A stretch of 64,000 nucleotides of DNA from Gigantopelta aegis (GCF_016097555.1 NC_054703.1:6369050-6433049), one strand, 5' to 3'; shown: positions 20,440-31,818, counted from the stretch's first letter. Notes: generated from the sequence alone by a model not told the origin. Numbers and translations: made by a program.

Positions 20440-20910
20440 CAGGCTACGTCTTGCTCACATACAGGATAGTACATACCACATACTTTGTTACATAAGTTGT
20501 AGAACATTGGCTGGAAAGTGAAATGATCCAGTGATCAAGCTACGTCTCTCCCCACGTGGACCCTTGTATGATTCCTACAGCGTCTATGGTTTGTTTATAT
20601 GACGATGTGTACGTGCTGCATAAAAGAAAAAGTTGATCGAGATCCCGGCTGTGTTAATGACGTGATCGTCTTTTCATTTTTTGTCCAAAGCCACCCCGCC
20701 ATAAAACAACAACAACAAAACAAACAAACAGAAACATTTTTTTTTTGTAACAAAACCACTAGAGCACATTGATTAATTAAGTATCGGCTATTGGATGTCA
20801 AACGTATGGTAATTTTGACACGTAGTCATGAGAGGAAACCCGCTACATTTTCCTAATGCAGCTAAGGATTTTTTATGTGCAATTTTCCACAGACAGGAAA
20901 GCACACAGGG
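20440..20910 (-). mobile_element. Old SINE fragments (reverse)
   Basis: 20445-20550 is a diverged SINE middle paralogous to 11340-11480. 20755-20910 is a SINE tail and body in reverse (GGCTATTGGATGTCAAACGT, GAGGAAACCCGCTACATTTT, CCACAGACAGGAAAGCAC). A poly-T/CAACAA stretch separates them. No gene. Confidence 0.6.
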
Positions 20911-21469
20911 GTCGAATTTGGAAGGGCACCAAGGCAAGTTGGAAGGGCGGCAAGTTGGAAGGGCACCAAGGCAAGTTGGAAGGGCACCAAACCAAGGCAA
21001 GTTGGAAGGACACCAAGGCAAGTTGGAAGGGCACCAAGACAAGTTGGAAGGGCACCAAGGCAAACGTTTTGTTCAGAAGATGGGTAAGAAGGAAACTTAC
21101 TTTCTATTGAGTTTCACAGACAAAAATTACTTCACGTTATGGTCTTGGACTCTAGCCTATGCAATTTGTTGGATACCAATGCCTTTTAATAACAGTAGAA
21201 ATGTGATTTACACCGTATCCCTTTCCCAGCTCTCCTCTTCCCCGCTCTCCCCTTCCCCCCCTTCCCCGGTTCCTACGGCGTTCTGTATAGACCTTTACAA
21301 GTCACTGTTCTTGTCGACACACGAAGTGACAGGTACAAAACGTGCTAAAATATGCATGATGATAAAGTTATTTACAGCAGTTATTAATATATTCTATGTT
21401 ACTTACACATTATTATTCATAGTTTATAAATTTACGTTTGGATACCACTCTATTATATGTCGTGGTTAA
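20828..21469 (+). CDS. Hypothetical 213-residue frame over a 21-bp repeat (doubtful)
   Basis: The frame starts inside a SINE fragment, passes through about seven KLEGHQG-type heptapeptides, then FVQKMGKKETYFLLSFTDKN and a hydrophobic C-terminal stretch (IKLFTAVINIFYVTYTLLFI) that would be membrane-spanning. The part from KLEGHQG to about SRNVIY is also open in the paralogue at 500-690. Nothing is recognised, the start is in repeat DNA, and the C terminus enters a MITE at 21431. More likely a chance frame than a gene. Confidence 0.15.
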   Translation: MRGNPLHFPNAAKDFLCAIFHRQESTQGSNLEGHQGKLEGRQVGRAPRQVGRAPNQGKLEGHQGKLEGHQDKLEGHQGKRFVQKMGKKETYFLLSFTDKNYFTLWSWTLAYAICWIPMPFNNSRNVIYTVSLSQLSSSPLSPSPPSPVPTAFCIDLYKSLFLSTHEVTGTKRAKICMMIKLFTAVINIFYVTYTLLFIVYKFTFGYHSIICRG

Positions 21470-21752
21470 TATATTTATATCATATGCTTATAAACCACGG
21501 CGCGACATTTAGATATTTTCAAACACTTTACAACTGACAATAACATTCGTACGTTTCCGTTACTACTCGCTTAAGGAAAGGAACACGTCCCTTCTCTACG
21601 AATCGAATCAGAATATCTCGGCAGATCAAAGGAATAACGCCAAACGTAAATTCGACTCGTGTTCCGATCACAAACGCTTCATGTGTTGTTGACGTGTTTG
21701 AAAGTTTTATTGGTTATTTTGTTTGAGGATAAGAGTGGTATCCAAACGTAAA
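21431..21752. mobile_element. MITE with 21-bp inverted repeats and TAAA duplication
   Basis: The ends TTTACGTTTGGATACCACTC and inverted GAGTGGTATCCAAACGTAAA are flanked by TAAA (21427-21430 and 21753-21756). About 322 bp, non-coding. Confidence 0.8.
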
Positions 21753-21784
21753 TAAACAATGAATAATTATTTAAATATTGTGTA

Positions 21785-22048
21785 AGAAAGAAAGAAATGC
21801 TTTATTTAACGACGGGGGTGCTAGGGGTGCGTACGCACCCCCATAATCTGCCGAGGTCTGTCCGTGGATGTGTAAAAAACATTGATGTAAACAAACATTT
21901 CAAATTTACTTCCCAGAATGCAGGAAAATGCATCTCCTGCATTCTAGCTTAAAAAAAAATTCGGTGGGCATGCCTCCGGACACCCCCCACCCCCCACCCC
22001 CAGCATCGATTACGCACCCCCACCCCCCATAAATTTCTGCGTACGGGC
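21785..22048. mobile_element. SINE tail joined to a GC-rich short element (GGGGTGCGTACGCACCCC)
   Basis: A reverse SINE tail (AAGAAATGCTTTATTTAACG) is cut at 'GACG' and continues as 'GGGGGTGCTAGGGGTGCG', with 'TGCAGGAAAATGCATCTCC' inside and C-rich 'GATTACGCACCCCCACC' at the end. The ends are imperfectly inverted. It is probably a short DNA element inserted into, or next to, an old SINE. Confidence 0.5.
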
Positions 22049-22050
22049 CT

Positions 22051-23146
22051 GGGCCCCGTTTTACGAAGCGATCTTAGCGCTACTATCGCCTTAAGTGCCT
22101 AAGGTAGCGACCGTAACTTTTTCCTACAATCGACAGTCCGTTTTACTAAACGACCTTAGCTTACAATCACCTTAAGTTACTATTAATACTTACAATAGGT
22201 CTGCACCTATTGTAAGCTCTAAGGTCGCGATCTTAAATTAACGTTAAGGAAGGAAAAAAGACGAATGGAACGTGTACACAATAAATATAACATATCTTAC
22301 CGTAATTTCACTTCAGATCCACATTTCGTAAATAGTAGGCCCTACAACTTTTTTAATTCCAGGATTTTTTTTCTTCTAAAAAACACGTGCATTAGTAATG
22401 TTAAAACAAAACAATTTCAATAGAAATTTTGCATTGGGATTTTCCAAGTGTTATTTATTGTGTATGAAAAAGGAAACGTCATACACCGAGTTTATTGTTA
22501 AATTATAAGAAGATGGAAAGTGACGTCATTGAAATATTGACGTCATTTAAATTCAAAATTAGCTATATTATTACAATGCTACGCCACATTAAAATAAAAA
22601 CTAGTCTACTAACCTTGACCCCTGTCAAAATAATTCCGAGACCAGACAACGCAGTTTACTTTCGGTATGTTTTTATTTTTCATAATTTTAAACACAATAT
22701 TAAGCTTAAGTTTTAAAATGATGAAATATATAAAAAGTAAATTTTGTCAAATATATGATATAAAAAAAATACCGTTGGATATGTTATATTTATTGTGTAT
22801 GAAGCCGAAACAAGGGTGCGAAGAACTACAAGTTATTTATTTCTGAGCCGACTGTTTTCTAAATTGGACACAAAAATAGTAAAACAAAAATATTATTTCC
22901 AAAACGCTTTTACTTTTCTTCGTACGTAAAGCAAAACTGAAATTATTTACAAACATTTTTGTAGGAGGATGGGATGGATTATAAAATTTTAACCTTAGTT
23001 AAGATTGCTACTGTAGTAAGTTTGGGTTTACAATCGCACTAAGGTTGCTTCGTCGAACGGTTGTAAATGTTAAGGTCGGTAGCGTAACATCAACCTTAAA
23101 TCATTAAGTTCGATAGTAGCTAAGATCGCTTCGTAAAACGGGGCCC
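22051..23146. mobile_element. ~1.1-kb non-autonomous DNA element, GGGCCCCGTTTTACGAAGCG ends
   Basis: About 35 bp of near-perfect inverted repeat: GGGCCCCGTTTTACGAAGCG ATCTTAGC... at the left and its complement ending ...AAAACGGGGCCC at the right, with CT/AG outside. Subterminal 'CGACCTTAG' and 'CCTTAAGTTAC' motifs recur in both halves. The AT-rich centre carries a TGACGTCA pair (22521, 22538) and only short unconvincing frames. No transposase. Confidence 0.8.
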
Positions 23147-23164
23147 AGTACAACAATGCTATGG

Positions 23165-24000
23165 GACAAGGAAGGATACATATACAACACTGACTGTATG
23201 GGAAGGGCACGGCGGCAACCCAGGTAGGCACCACGGCATTTTTCTTGCCGTCCACGCTATACGATTTTTGGGGTATAACGGCAACTAAGCAGAGCAAACA
23301 CGGCTATTGCCTCGGTGCCGTGCTGAAATTCGAACCCTGCAGCATTTACCACGGTATTTAACCAGTTGTGGTGCACTGATTAAATAAGAATTGTTCGTAA
23401 CTTGTTTGCTAATTAAACGATGTATATCATTCACAAATTGTATAAAATCGATAAATTCGCAAACAAATTACAAACAATTCTTAAAATTACAAACAGCACA
23501 ACTTATTTAGTTAAGACTGGACATAATTAATCAATCACTTTCTAACGTTCTTCTCATTATCTAGGCCTACTTTACACAATTTGACGTCCCATTTGACGTA
23601 ATGACGTTATTTTCTGAGGTGTTTAGTTTAAAATCCTTCACTACGCTACGCAACTTTATGCAGTTTCTGAAAGTTGTACATCATAAATTCATTAAAAACC
23701 AAAAATCCCAATGACAAATCGATTTTATATAATTACAAAGACAGGAGCTTGTGCAGATGGTGGCTTACGACAGTCGAACCCTCCGCTTGGTCAAGCAAAT
23801 GTTCTCTTTGTTTCAATACTTTTACCGGGAAAGCATGTCTTAACCCCTCATAAATTTAGGTAGCCACAGTTTAGTCCCCCCCCCCCCCCCCCTCTTCTAA
23901 AATGTATGCACAAACGCCTGAACACACCATATTTAGTCCAAAAAAAAAAATACATAAATCATTTATCGAAGTTTTTGTTCGACATCGTCCAATCAGAATT
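23165..24000. repeat. Segmental duplication copy 2 (matches about 1160-2160)
   Basis: It is collinear with the segment at the window start, including the composite SINE-like block at 23175-23385. The copies differ by many substitutions and small indels. This is the upstream flank of module 3. Confidence 0.8.
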
Positions 24001-24104
24001 GAGGAAATCGTTTAAACGCGGAAATTTTGTAATTATACAAAAGCAAACAAGAAAAACAACAAACAGAAACAAATAAAAATACACAACCAAAATATGCCCA
24101 CTCC

Positions 24105-24330
24105 TCCCTCTGGAGTCTACAACAAGAAGAATAGAGAAGTAAAGAACAAATTCTTCCAACAGACAGATTTAATTGCAGTCCGTATATCGGCAAACTTTAA
24201 TAGTCCGAATGACAGGCCACAATACCTTACTCGAGAAAGTTTCCTTTGTGGTAACGCAATTGTTAGTCGATAAGTTTATTTGGTGTATTATAGCAACTTT
24301 CTACGTTTTCTATTTACAAATTAGGAAAAA
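24105..24330 (+). promoter_or_regulatory. Candidate promoter / exon 1 copy E (module 3)
   Basis: It parallels 2425-2640 (GAGTCTACAACAAGAAG, GCAGTCCGTATATCGG, TCCTTTGTGGTAACG). The donor context is TCGATAAGT at about 24267, where the invariant G of GT has become A. The copy is therefore probably inactive. Confidence 0.4.
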
Positions 24331-24394
24331 AAGCTCAAATCTATCTTCACGCTAACGTGAGTCACATTTTATCTTTTACACATTGCCTATGTTT

Positions 24395-24715
24395 TTTTGC
24401 CCACAAACATTCAGTTTATTCTCGGCAAGTTCACAGTGTCAATATCTGACAGTCGAAACAGAACACGAGCTCGGACTCATTGTTGTGACATTCTGGTTCG
24501 TTCAGTGAAATTAATTAATATTTTACATAACTAAGAAGCATGTCTTGAACTAAATATCATTTAAATATGAGAAACGTTCGTTATGTCACAGGTACTATTG
24601 TATAAAAATATATGAATAACAAATGCTTCACGCAAATTATTACAAATTGTTGAAAAGAAGTATTTTACGTTAGTATCGTATTTTACGTTAGTATCCGCCG
24701 ATTTTTTGTCGACAA
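24395..24715 (+). repeat. Conserved intron patch, module 3 copy 1
   Basis: It parallels 3290-3540 (AACACGAGCTCGGACTCATT, GCATGTCTTGAACTAAATA). Non-coding. Confidence 0.6.
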
Positions 24716-24900
24716 CTGATTTAATACAAGTCCGTATATCGTCGTTCTTGAACAGTCCGAAGAGCATGCCAGAATAACTTCCTCGTGACCGTTTCCTTTG
24801 TGGTAACCAGATTGTTGTTCAGTACGTTTATTTCGTTTATTAGAGCAACTTTCTACATTTTCCATTTACAAATTACAAACAAAGCTCAAATCTATCTTCA
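24715..24900 (+). promoter_or_regulatory. Candidate promoter / exon 1 copy F (module 3)
   Basis: A second copy about 600 bp after copy E: 'CAAGTCCGTATATCGTCG', 'GAACAGTCCGAAGAGCATG', 'GTTTCCTTTGTGGTAACC', then TTCA|GTACGT near 24820. With the intron patch that follows (24950-25190), it shows a local tandem duplication of exon 1 plus intron. Confidence 0.42.
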
Positions 24901-24949
24901 CTTTAATGTAAGTCACATTTTATATTTTACACATTGCCTATTTTTTGCC

Positions 24950-25190
24950 ATCAAACATTGAGTTTATTCTCGGTAAATTCAATATCTGACACTCGAAATA
25001 GAACACGGGTTCGGACTCTAATTGTTTTGACATTCAGATTCGTTCAGTTAAATAAATAAATATTTTACATTATTAACAAACATGTCTTGAACTAAATATA
25101 ATTTAAACAAGAGTTCATTATATAGCCAATTGTATTATTGTAAAAAATATATAAATAATGAATGTTTTGCGCAAATTATTACTGTGTTGA
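24950..25190 (+). repeat. Conserved intron patch, module 3 copy 2
   Basis: It parallels 3290-3540 and 24395-24650 and leads directly into the tandem array at 25190. Non-coding. Confidence 0.6.
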
Positions 25191-25690
25191 AAAGAACACA
25201 AGTATTATACATCAATATCCAATGATTTTTGTGCCAGGTTGGTACCGGCCTCGGTGGTGTAGTGGTTAATTATTACAGTGTTGAAAAGAACACAAGTATT
25301 ATACATCAATATCCACAGATTTCTGTGCCAGGTAGGCACGGGTCTCGGTGGTGTGGTTAATTATTACAGTGTTGAAAAGAACACAAGTATTATACATCAA
25401 TATCCAATGATTTTTGTGCCAGGTAGGTACCGGCCTCGGTGGTGTAGTGGTTAATTATTACAGTGTTGAAAAGAACACAAGTATTATACATCAATATCCA
25501 CTGATTTTTGTGCCAGGTAGGCACGGGCCTCGGTGGTGTAGTGGTTAAGCCATTGTTGTGCCAGGTAGGCACGGGCCTCGGTGGTGTAGTGGTTAAGCCA
25601 TTTTTGTGCCAGGTAGGCACGGGCCTCGGTGGTGTAGTGGTTAAGCTATTTTTGTGCCAGGTAGGCACGGGCCTCGGTGATGCAGTGGTA
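25190..25690. repeat. Tandem array of intron sequence plus SINE head (about 95 bp, then about 56 bp)
   Basis: About four units combine 'TTATTACAGTGTTGAAAAG', 'AAGTATTATACATCAATAT' and the SINE head 'GGCCTCGGTGGTGTAGTGG'. The last part drops the intron half and repeats a ~56-bp SINE-head unit about four times. The single-copy ancestor is at 3500-3600, where the SINE landed once. Confidence 0.88.
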
Positions 25691-25694
25691 AATG

Positions 25695-25865
25695 TAAAAC
25701 CAATTTTCCAAATGTGACCACTTTGAGTTAGTGCTAATGTTTCTCTGATGGTACATTCCGCCTACAGGTTATTCGTCCACGTACGTTTTCTCCATGTACG
25801 TATTTTCCTCGTACATTTTCCAATAACCCAGTGTCCTTGAGTGAAGAGAATTATGTGGATTTTTT

Positions 25866-25897
<32 letters not shown>

Positions 25898-26775
25898 TTT
25901 TTGTGGGGTGGGGGTGGGAGCAACTTTCCTCCCATTGCCCATCGTTAGTTACTCTATATACAAATGTAAAACCACTTTTTCAAATGCAACCACTGTGAGT
26001 TAGTGCTAATGTTTCTCTGATGGTACATCCCACCTATAGACTATTTATCCATTTATGTGTTTCCACACGTATGGTTCCACGTACGTTTTTTCCTCGTACA
26101 TTTTTCAATAACCCAGTGTATTTGAGTCTGAACAGCTCGAGTGGCAAAGGTTCAAAACTACAGAAGGAGTAGTTGATAATGCATCATTCATGTTCCCACG
26201 TTTGCAGCTGAAAACGATCTAGACATTTTTCAAATAAACCGGCATATAAATAATTAATGTTTTGCATAATCCATGGAATTATAAGATAACATATATCTTA
26301 GAACTATGGGCAATGGGAGCGAGATTTGTACTGGGGTTTTGGGATTTGTTTCTAGATTGACCTCGCATCAGGTAGGCACTTTACCGCTGGTCTATGTCCG
26401 GGTCAGGTCCCGCGTGTTATAGTCTCTTGATATTTTTTTGTTTTTTCTATTTCATAAAAAAAAATATAATACGCCTACAGCTGAGTCGTCCACGTACGTT
26501 TTCTCCACATAAGTTTTTCCCTCGTACATTTCCCAATAACCCAGTGTCTTTGAGTCTGAACAGCTCGAGTGGCAATGGTTCAAAACTACAGAAGTAGTTG
26601 ATAATTCATCGTTCATGTTCCCACGTTTGCAGCTGACAACGATGCAGACAATATTCAAATAAACCAGCATATGAATAATTAATGTTTTAAATAATCCATG
26701 GAATTATGGGCAGTGGGAGTGAGATTTGCAGTAGGGTTTTGGGATTGATTCTAGATTGACCACGCATCAGATGCA
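25695..26775. repeat. ~0.45-kb unit repeated two and a half times
   Basis: The landmarks 'GAGTTAGTGCTAATGTTTC', 'TCGTACATTTTCCAATAACC', 'TGAACAGCTCGAGTGGCAA' and 'CATGTTCCCACGTTTGCAG' recur at 25695-25850 (partial), 25960-26390 and 26470-26775. Poly-T tracts and 'GACCTCGCATCAGGTAGGCAC'-type SINE remnants separate units. No credible protein. Confidence 0.75.
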
Positions 26776-26919
26776 CGCTGTACCAATCCTTTCTATAACA
26801 GGGAATGAAAGTATTAACAGGAAACGGAAAGCCTATAGACTTGTAACAAGTTGATTTCTTTTAATTGATTTAAAAAAAATTTAAAAAAATTGCATGTTGT
26901 TCAAGTCATAGATTCTGTT

Positions 26920-27185
26920 TCTTTGATATGTAATAGAAGTCTCCAAAATAGTACACGGACTGGGACTGTCTTTGATATGTAGTAGTAATCTCCAAAGTAG
27001 TACATGGGCTGGGACTGTCTTTGATATGTAATAATAATCTGCGAAATAGTACAAAATAGTACACAGGCTGGGACTGTCTTTGATATGTAATATTATTCTA
27101 CAAAATAGTACACAGCCTGGCACTGTCTTTGATATATAATAGTATTCTCCAAAATGGAATGGTACAGTCTGGTACTGTCTTTCAT
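26920..27185. repeat. 49-bp minisatellite upstream of ZNF-3 (short array)
   Basis: About five copies of the 49-bp unit found at 4205-4870 and 55165-57060. The downstream flank 'GGATAATCACTGAATCAGG' (27430) is shared with 57105. Confidence 0.9.
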
Positions 27186-27869
27186 ACTTCTGTTTGTCAC
27201 TGAAACTCGATCATTTCACGTTATTTTTTATTCTGGGGATGGACACGGTTTTTGTAAAATATAAACTTCTATACAATTCACAAACACAATCCTTTACTTA
27301 CGAAAATATCAGGTAAGTGATAAATCTCTCTCCTGATAAGCTACTGGCAAGTGATTTGCATTCCATACCACAATTCGTGAGTAACCTTGCACATGTCATC
27401 TTCACAAACAGAAGTTTTAAAACATTGGATAATCACTGAATCAGGCTGGCTGGGATTAAGGCAACAACCAGGTGGCGACGCACTGTTTCCACATTTATAG
27501 GTGGACGATAAAAGTCGCTGCTGAGATAAAAGTAAGGTGAACTTGTCCTCAAGTGCGATAGCACAAATTAGATCTTCCACATATATTAGTTGATGATTAG
27601 TTCAAAACAAAACGAAAATCCCCCCCCCCCCCCCCCCCCCCCCAATGTTTTCCTACTATATAAGGGAATGAAAAATATTAACAGAAAACAGAGAGCCTAT
27701 AGAGTTCTAACAAGTCAAACGTTTTTTGCATATAATTGTAACAAGTTAAAAGATCAAGTCATAAATTCTGTAACATTTATCCATTTCTGGTTCTGTTTCA
27801 GTACATCTCTTAATCCTGCAACTTTGAAGATACATCAGTAAAAGGCTGCTTTCAAAGAAGCAATATTTT
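27186..27869 (+). repeat. Intron end and leader of ZNF-3
   Basis: It parallels 57065-57558: 'CACTGAATCAGGCTGGCTGG', a poly-C tract (27620-27642), 'CATTTATCCATTTCTGG', then acceptor TTCTGTTTCAG|TACATC near 27801 and 'CTTTGAAGATACATCAGTAA'. No coding sequence before the finger exon. Confidence 0.6.
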
Positions 27870-27914
27870 GTGGATCAGATCAAAACGTTGAAGGTTCTCT
27901 GTCTTAAGAGAAAT

Positions 27915-28616
27915 ATGTCTAGCAGTGATGATAGATTTGTCGAACGTGAGGTCTCGTCAAAACATTGTGAAAGCAACCCTCATCTGGCAGAAGAAACTAA
28001 ACCACATTCTTGCGAGAAGCCTTTCCAGTGTGGGATGTGCTTGAAGTGTTTCTCTTACAAGAGTAAGATTAAGCACCATATGAGGATCCACACTGGTGAA
28101 CGACCATATCAGTGTGGGGTGTGCAGAAAGTGTTTTCTTGAGAAAAGATACGTGAAAAAGCATATATTAATTCACAATGGAGTTAAGAATTTCAAATGTG
28201 ATTTGTGTTCAAAATCTTTCCATAATTCCCTCTTGAAAGTACATATGCTCGTTCATACTGGTGTTATGCCTTTCAAGTGTGAAATGTGTGCAAAGCGTTT
28301 TTCGCTAAATGCCAACTTGAAACAACATATGTTGGTTCACACTGGTGTTAAGGCTTTCAAGTGCAAGGTATGTGCCAAATGTTTCTCACGAAATACCCAT
28401 TTGAAACAACATATGTTGGTTCACACTGGTGTTAAGAATTTCAGATGTGAGGTATGTACAAAATGTTTCTCAAAAAACCCCGACTTGAAACGACACATGT
28501 TGGTTCACGCTGGTGTTAAGAATTTCAAATGTGAGGTATGTGCAAAACGTTTCTCACGAAATACCAACTTGAAACGACACATGATGGTTCACACTGGTGT
28601 TAAGGATTTCAAATGA
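27915..28616 (+). pseudogene. ZNF-3: C2H2 zinc finger gene truncated by a stop after 7 fingers
   Basis: The conserved start MSSSDDRFVEREVSSKHC at 27915 leads into seven fingers; an upstream in-frame Met is at 27870. Finger 3 (CDLCSKSFHNSLLKVH) is one residue short. The stop at 28614-28616 replaces the first Cys codon of the next finger (TGT to TGA). The same frame stays open afterwards with eroded fingers (EVCAKG, HMNIHN) to about 28725, and another frame has a last finger remnant to about 28870. The conserved poly(A) signal downstream is deleted. It is probably a pseudogene, but a 234-residue, seven-finger protein remains possible. Confidence 0.72.
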
Positions 28617-28880
28617 GAGGTATGTGCAAAAGGTTCCTCAAGCAATCTGAAATTGAAAGAACATATGAACATTCACAATATCGATGTGAAACAACATATT
28701 TTGGTTCACACTATTGTTAAGAGTTGAATGTATTTGCTAAATGTTTCTCATACAATGACAGCTTGAATCATCATATGTTTGTTCACACAGGTAATACACA
28801 GTTCAAGTGTGATGCGTGCATAAAGTGTTTCTCTCATGGTTATCAGCAAAAATATCATTCATGCAAATGAGAAACTTTTA
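28617..28880 (+). pseudogene. Eroded C-terminal fingers of ZNF-3
   Basis: Remnants such as 'GTATGTGCAAAAGGTTCCTC' and 'CATATGTTTGTTCACACAGG', and 'AAGTGTTTCTCTCATGGTTA', align with the last fingers of ZNF-1, ZNF-2 and ZNF-4, with stops and indels. Similar erosion is seen at 58880-59200. Confidence 0.7.
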
Positions 28881-28884
28881 ACAC

Positions 28885-30060
28885 GTTTAAAATGCACAAA
28901 CTGATTTAACATACAACACCATCTTGAAGTACCTCCTGTCTGTTCAAATTAAATAGAGAGGTGTGTAGCTCAGTAGTAGTGTGATGGGTCATGTGATCAA
29001 CACTCGTCAAACTGATTTAACATCAACACCATCTTGAAGTGCCTCCTGTCTGTTCTTATTAAATAGAGAGGTGTGTAGCTCAGTAGTACTGTGATTGGTC
29101 ATGGGATCAACACTCGTCAAACTGATTTAACATACAAAACCACCTTGAATAGCCTCCTGTCTGTTCATATTAATTAGAGAGGTGTGTAGCTCAGTAGAAG
29201 TGTGATGGGTCATGGGACAACACTCATCAGACTGATTTAACATACAACACCATCTTGAAGTGCCTCCTGTCTGTTCTTATTAAATAGAGAGGTGTGTAGC
29301 TCAGTAGTAGTGTGATTGGTCATGGGATCAACACTCGTCAAAATTATTTAACATACAACACCATCTTGAAGTGCCTCCTGTCTGTTCTTATTAAATAGAG
29401 AGGTGTGTAGCTCAGTAGTAGTGTGATTGGTCATGGGATCAACACTCGTCAAAATGATTTAACATACAACACCATCTTGAAGTGCCTCCTGTCTGTTCTT
29501 ATTAAATAGAGAGGTGTGTAGCTCAGTAGTAGTGTAATGGGTCATGGGATCAACACTCATCAAACTGATTTAACATACAACACCATCTTGAAGTGCCTCC
29601 TGTCTGTTCTTATTAAATAGAGCGGTGTGTAGCTCAGTAGTAGTATGATGGGTCATGGGATCAACACTCGTCAAACTGATTTAACATACAACACCATCTT
29701 GAAGTGCCTCCTGTCTGTTCATATTAAATAGAGAGGTGTGTAGCTCAGTAGTAGTGTGATCGGTCATGGGATCAGCCTCCTGTCTGTTCTTATTAAATAG
29801 AGAGGTGTGTAGCTCAGTAGTAGTGTGATCGGTCATGGGATCAGCCTCCTGTCTGTTCTTATTAAATAGAGAGGTGTGTAGCTCAGTAGTAGTGTGATCG
29901 GTCATGGGATCAACACTCGTCAGACTGATTTAACATACAACACCATCTTGAAGTGCCTCCTGTCTGTTCATATTAATTAGAGAGGTGTGTAGCTCAGTAG
30001 CAGTGTGATGGGTCATGGGATCAACTCTCGTCAGACCTATTTCAGGTTTTACCACTCACT
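28885..30060 (+). repeat. ~110-bp 3' repeat, about ten copies, after ZNF-3
   Basis: An expanded version of 6340-6765: units of 'ACAACACCATCTTGAAGTGC', 'CTGTCTGTTCTTATTAAATA' and 'TGTGTAGCTCAGTAGTAGTG'. Two central units are shortened to about 75 bp. High similarity among units implies recent expansion or homogenisation. Confidence 0.92.
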
Positions 30061-30990
30061 AGGCCAGCTTTTCTGTAACTGTCAATAATATCATTAGTAA
30101 CGACGAAGGCAAAATGGTTGAATATGGACCTTTATTCGGTGTGGGTCTTAAGGAAACATAGCGAGGTGTGTCGCTTAACAGACGTGTGAGGCTCATGGGA
30201 TCGATACTCGTTATAAGACCTATTTTAGGATTTATCACTCACACTAGGTCAGCCTTCCCGTAATTTACACAAACATCGTGAATAAGAACGAAGATAAAAT
30301 GGTTGAATATGATTCTTATTCACTGTGGGTGCTATGGCTTTGAACGGCCAAACTACATTGGTTGTCTGGAAAATTCAACATGGCTTCTGCTCATGTGTTT
30401 GTTGGTGTGTGTATGATTGTGCCTCTGTATGGGACTTGTGTTACATATATATATATATACATATATACATACATATGTACATACATACATACATACATAC
30501 ATATGTGATGCCTGCAAAATATTTAGTCACAGTATCAGCTAATTGTTATTTGATATTGATAACATTTTCAAATGTGACGTGTCTTCAAAATGCGAGCTTA
30601 AACACATTGTTGGTGGTTATAAGATTGTCAAATGTAATGTGTCTATAAAATGTCATACATTTGGTGCGAGCTAAAACATAGTTAATGTTGGCTATAACAG
30701 TGTAAGATTTTAAAGTGTGATGTGTCTGCAAAGGAGTTTAGTCACAGTACAAGTTTAGATATAGTCCTAGTTTATGCTGTTCATAAAAATTTCAAATGTG
30801 ATGTATCTAACGAATGAGTTTAGACACAGTATAAGTACTTTCAAGATATTGTAAGTTTATATTCTTATCATAAAAACTTTTCTTTAGGCTCTGTTTTAAA
30901 TGTTTTCACTTTTTGTGTTTTATTTCGAGACCAAATGTTTCTTGTGAAATAATAATAAACATTCCAAGTCATGGGAAATGGTCTTGTTAT
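30061..30990 (+). repeat. 3' region of ZNF-3 module, poly(A) signal missing
   Basis: It contains 'CATCGTGAATAAGAACGAAG' (shared with 19715), a short TA/CATA microsatellite (30446-30502), and the stretch paralogous to 8080-8250 and 59680-60030. At the expected terminus 'GGCTCTGTTTTAAATGTTTTCAC' jumps over the AATAAA block present at 10187, 20280 and 60867. Confidence 0.65.
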
Positions 30991-31199
30991 TATTAGCTTC
31001 GAAGCTATGACGTTCCTCGGTGGAGTTTTTCTAATACCATACCTATTTGTGCGTCGTCTTTTATCCATCCATCATCTTCCTTTGGAGTATAGGATTTTTC
31101 CAAAACTTGATTAACTCCCCTTGCCGCCAGCTGGTGCTCTGTGTATACATTTATTTATTTATTTTTATTTTTATTTTTTTATTATTGTGTATACAGCCA

Positions 31200-31400
31200 T
31201 TTCATTTTGAGACACAAACTATGGCACTCTCTGGGAACACACTGTTTAGCGATTGGCGAGTAATAACAACAAAAGGGGGCGGGACGTAGGTCAGTGGTAA
31301 AATGCTCTTGTGATCAGTCTGGGTTCGATCCCCGTCGATGGACCTAGTCCTGTTAGATCTAAGGGTATCTCAGTTGCTCAATACTAGAAACAGACTTAAT
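31200..31400 (+). repeat. Single-copy ancestor of the 10.6 kb and 61-62 kb tandem arrays
   Basis: 'GAGACACAAACTATGGCACTC', 'AACACACTGTTTAGCGATTG', a SINE head (GGGCGGGACGTAGGTCAGTGG with GGGTTCGATCCCC, 31278-31345) and 'TGTTAGATCTAAGGGTATCTC' occur once each. In module 1 the last part was amplified, and in module 4 the first part. Confidence 0.7.
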
Positions 31401-31564
31401 TTAGATCTCTGTACATCGGTAATATTCGAGCTACCTGATAAAAAACCAAAATAACATATTACTCCTTTCAATAATGTTCTGGTTTAATACATCTTTAAAG
31501 CTTGTGTTTCTTCCTTTAGTGTGTATTAGTGATTAATATGTGAATTTTTGTTTTTTTAAACCCA

Positions 31565-31765
31565 GGAAGCTCGAAAATGATCCATGATCCAAAATATGAT
31601 GTCAAAGATAGGATTATTCTTGTATTAGAATGGAAATCTTTGACTTGTTTGGTAGGAAAAGATTACGCAGTACTGATATAGTTTGGTCTCTGCCAGTTAG
31701 AGGTGGTAACTGTCCAAATGTCCCTCTAGCTATCTTACCGCCACAATACTCTGGCTAACAAACTC
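31565..31765 (+). repeat. Exon-like block at the module boundary, copy 1 (paralogue at 63750-63945)
   Basis: It begins after an acceptor-like 'TTTTTTTAAACCCAG|GAAGCTC'. Frame GSSKMIHDPKYDVKDRIIL resembles the start of the frame at 63750 but hits a stop after about 40 codons. The flanks 'GCTTGTGTTTCTTCCTTTAG' are also shared. This copy looks non-coding or decayed. Confidence 0.45.
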
Positions 31766-31775
31766 TTCTGTCTCT

Positions 31776-31815
<40 letters not shown>
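31776..31815. repeat. (TG)n microsatellite
   Basis: A pure TG run following the exon-like block. Confidence 0.95.

Positions 31816-31818
<3 letters not shown>

Noticed and set aside
27341-27580. A 79-codon minus-strand frame (TLLLSQQRLLSSTYKCG)
   Set aside because: It lies in the intron region conserved with 57090-57200, where the frame is not maintained.
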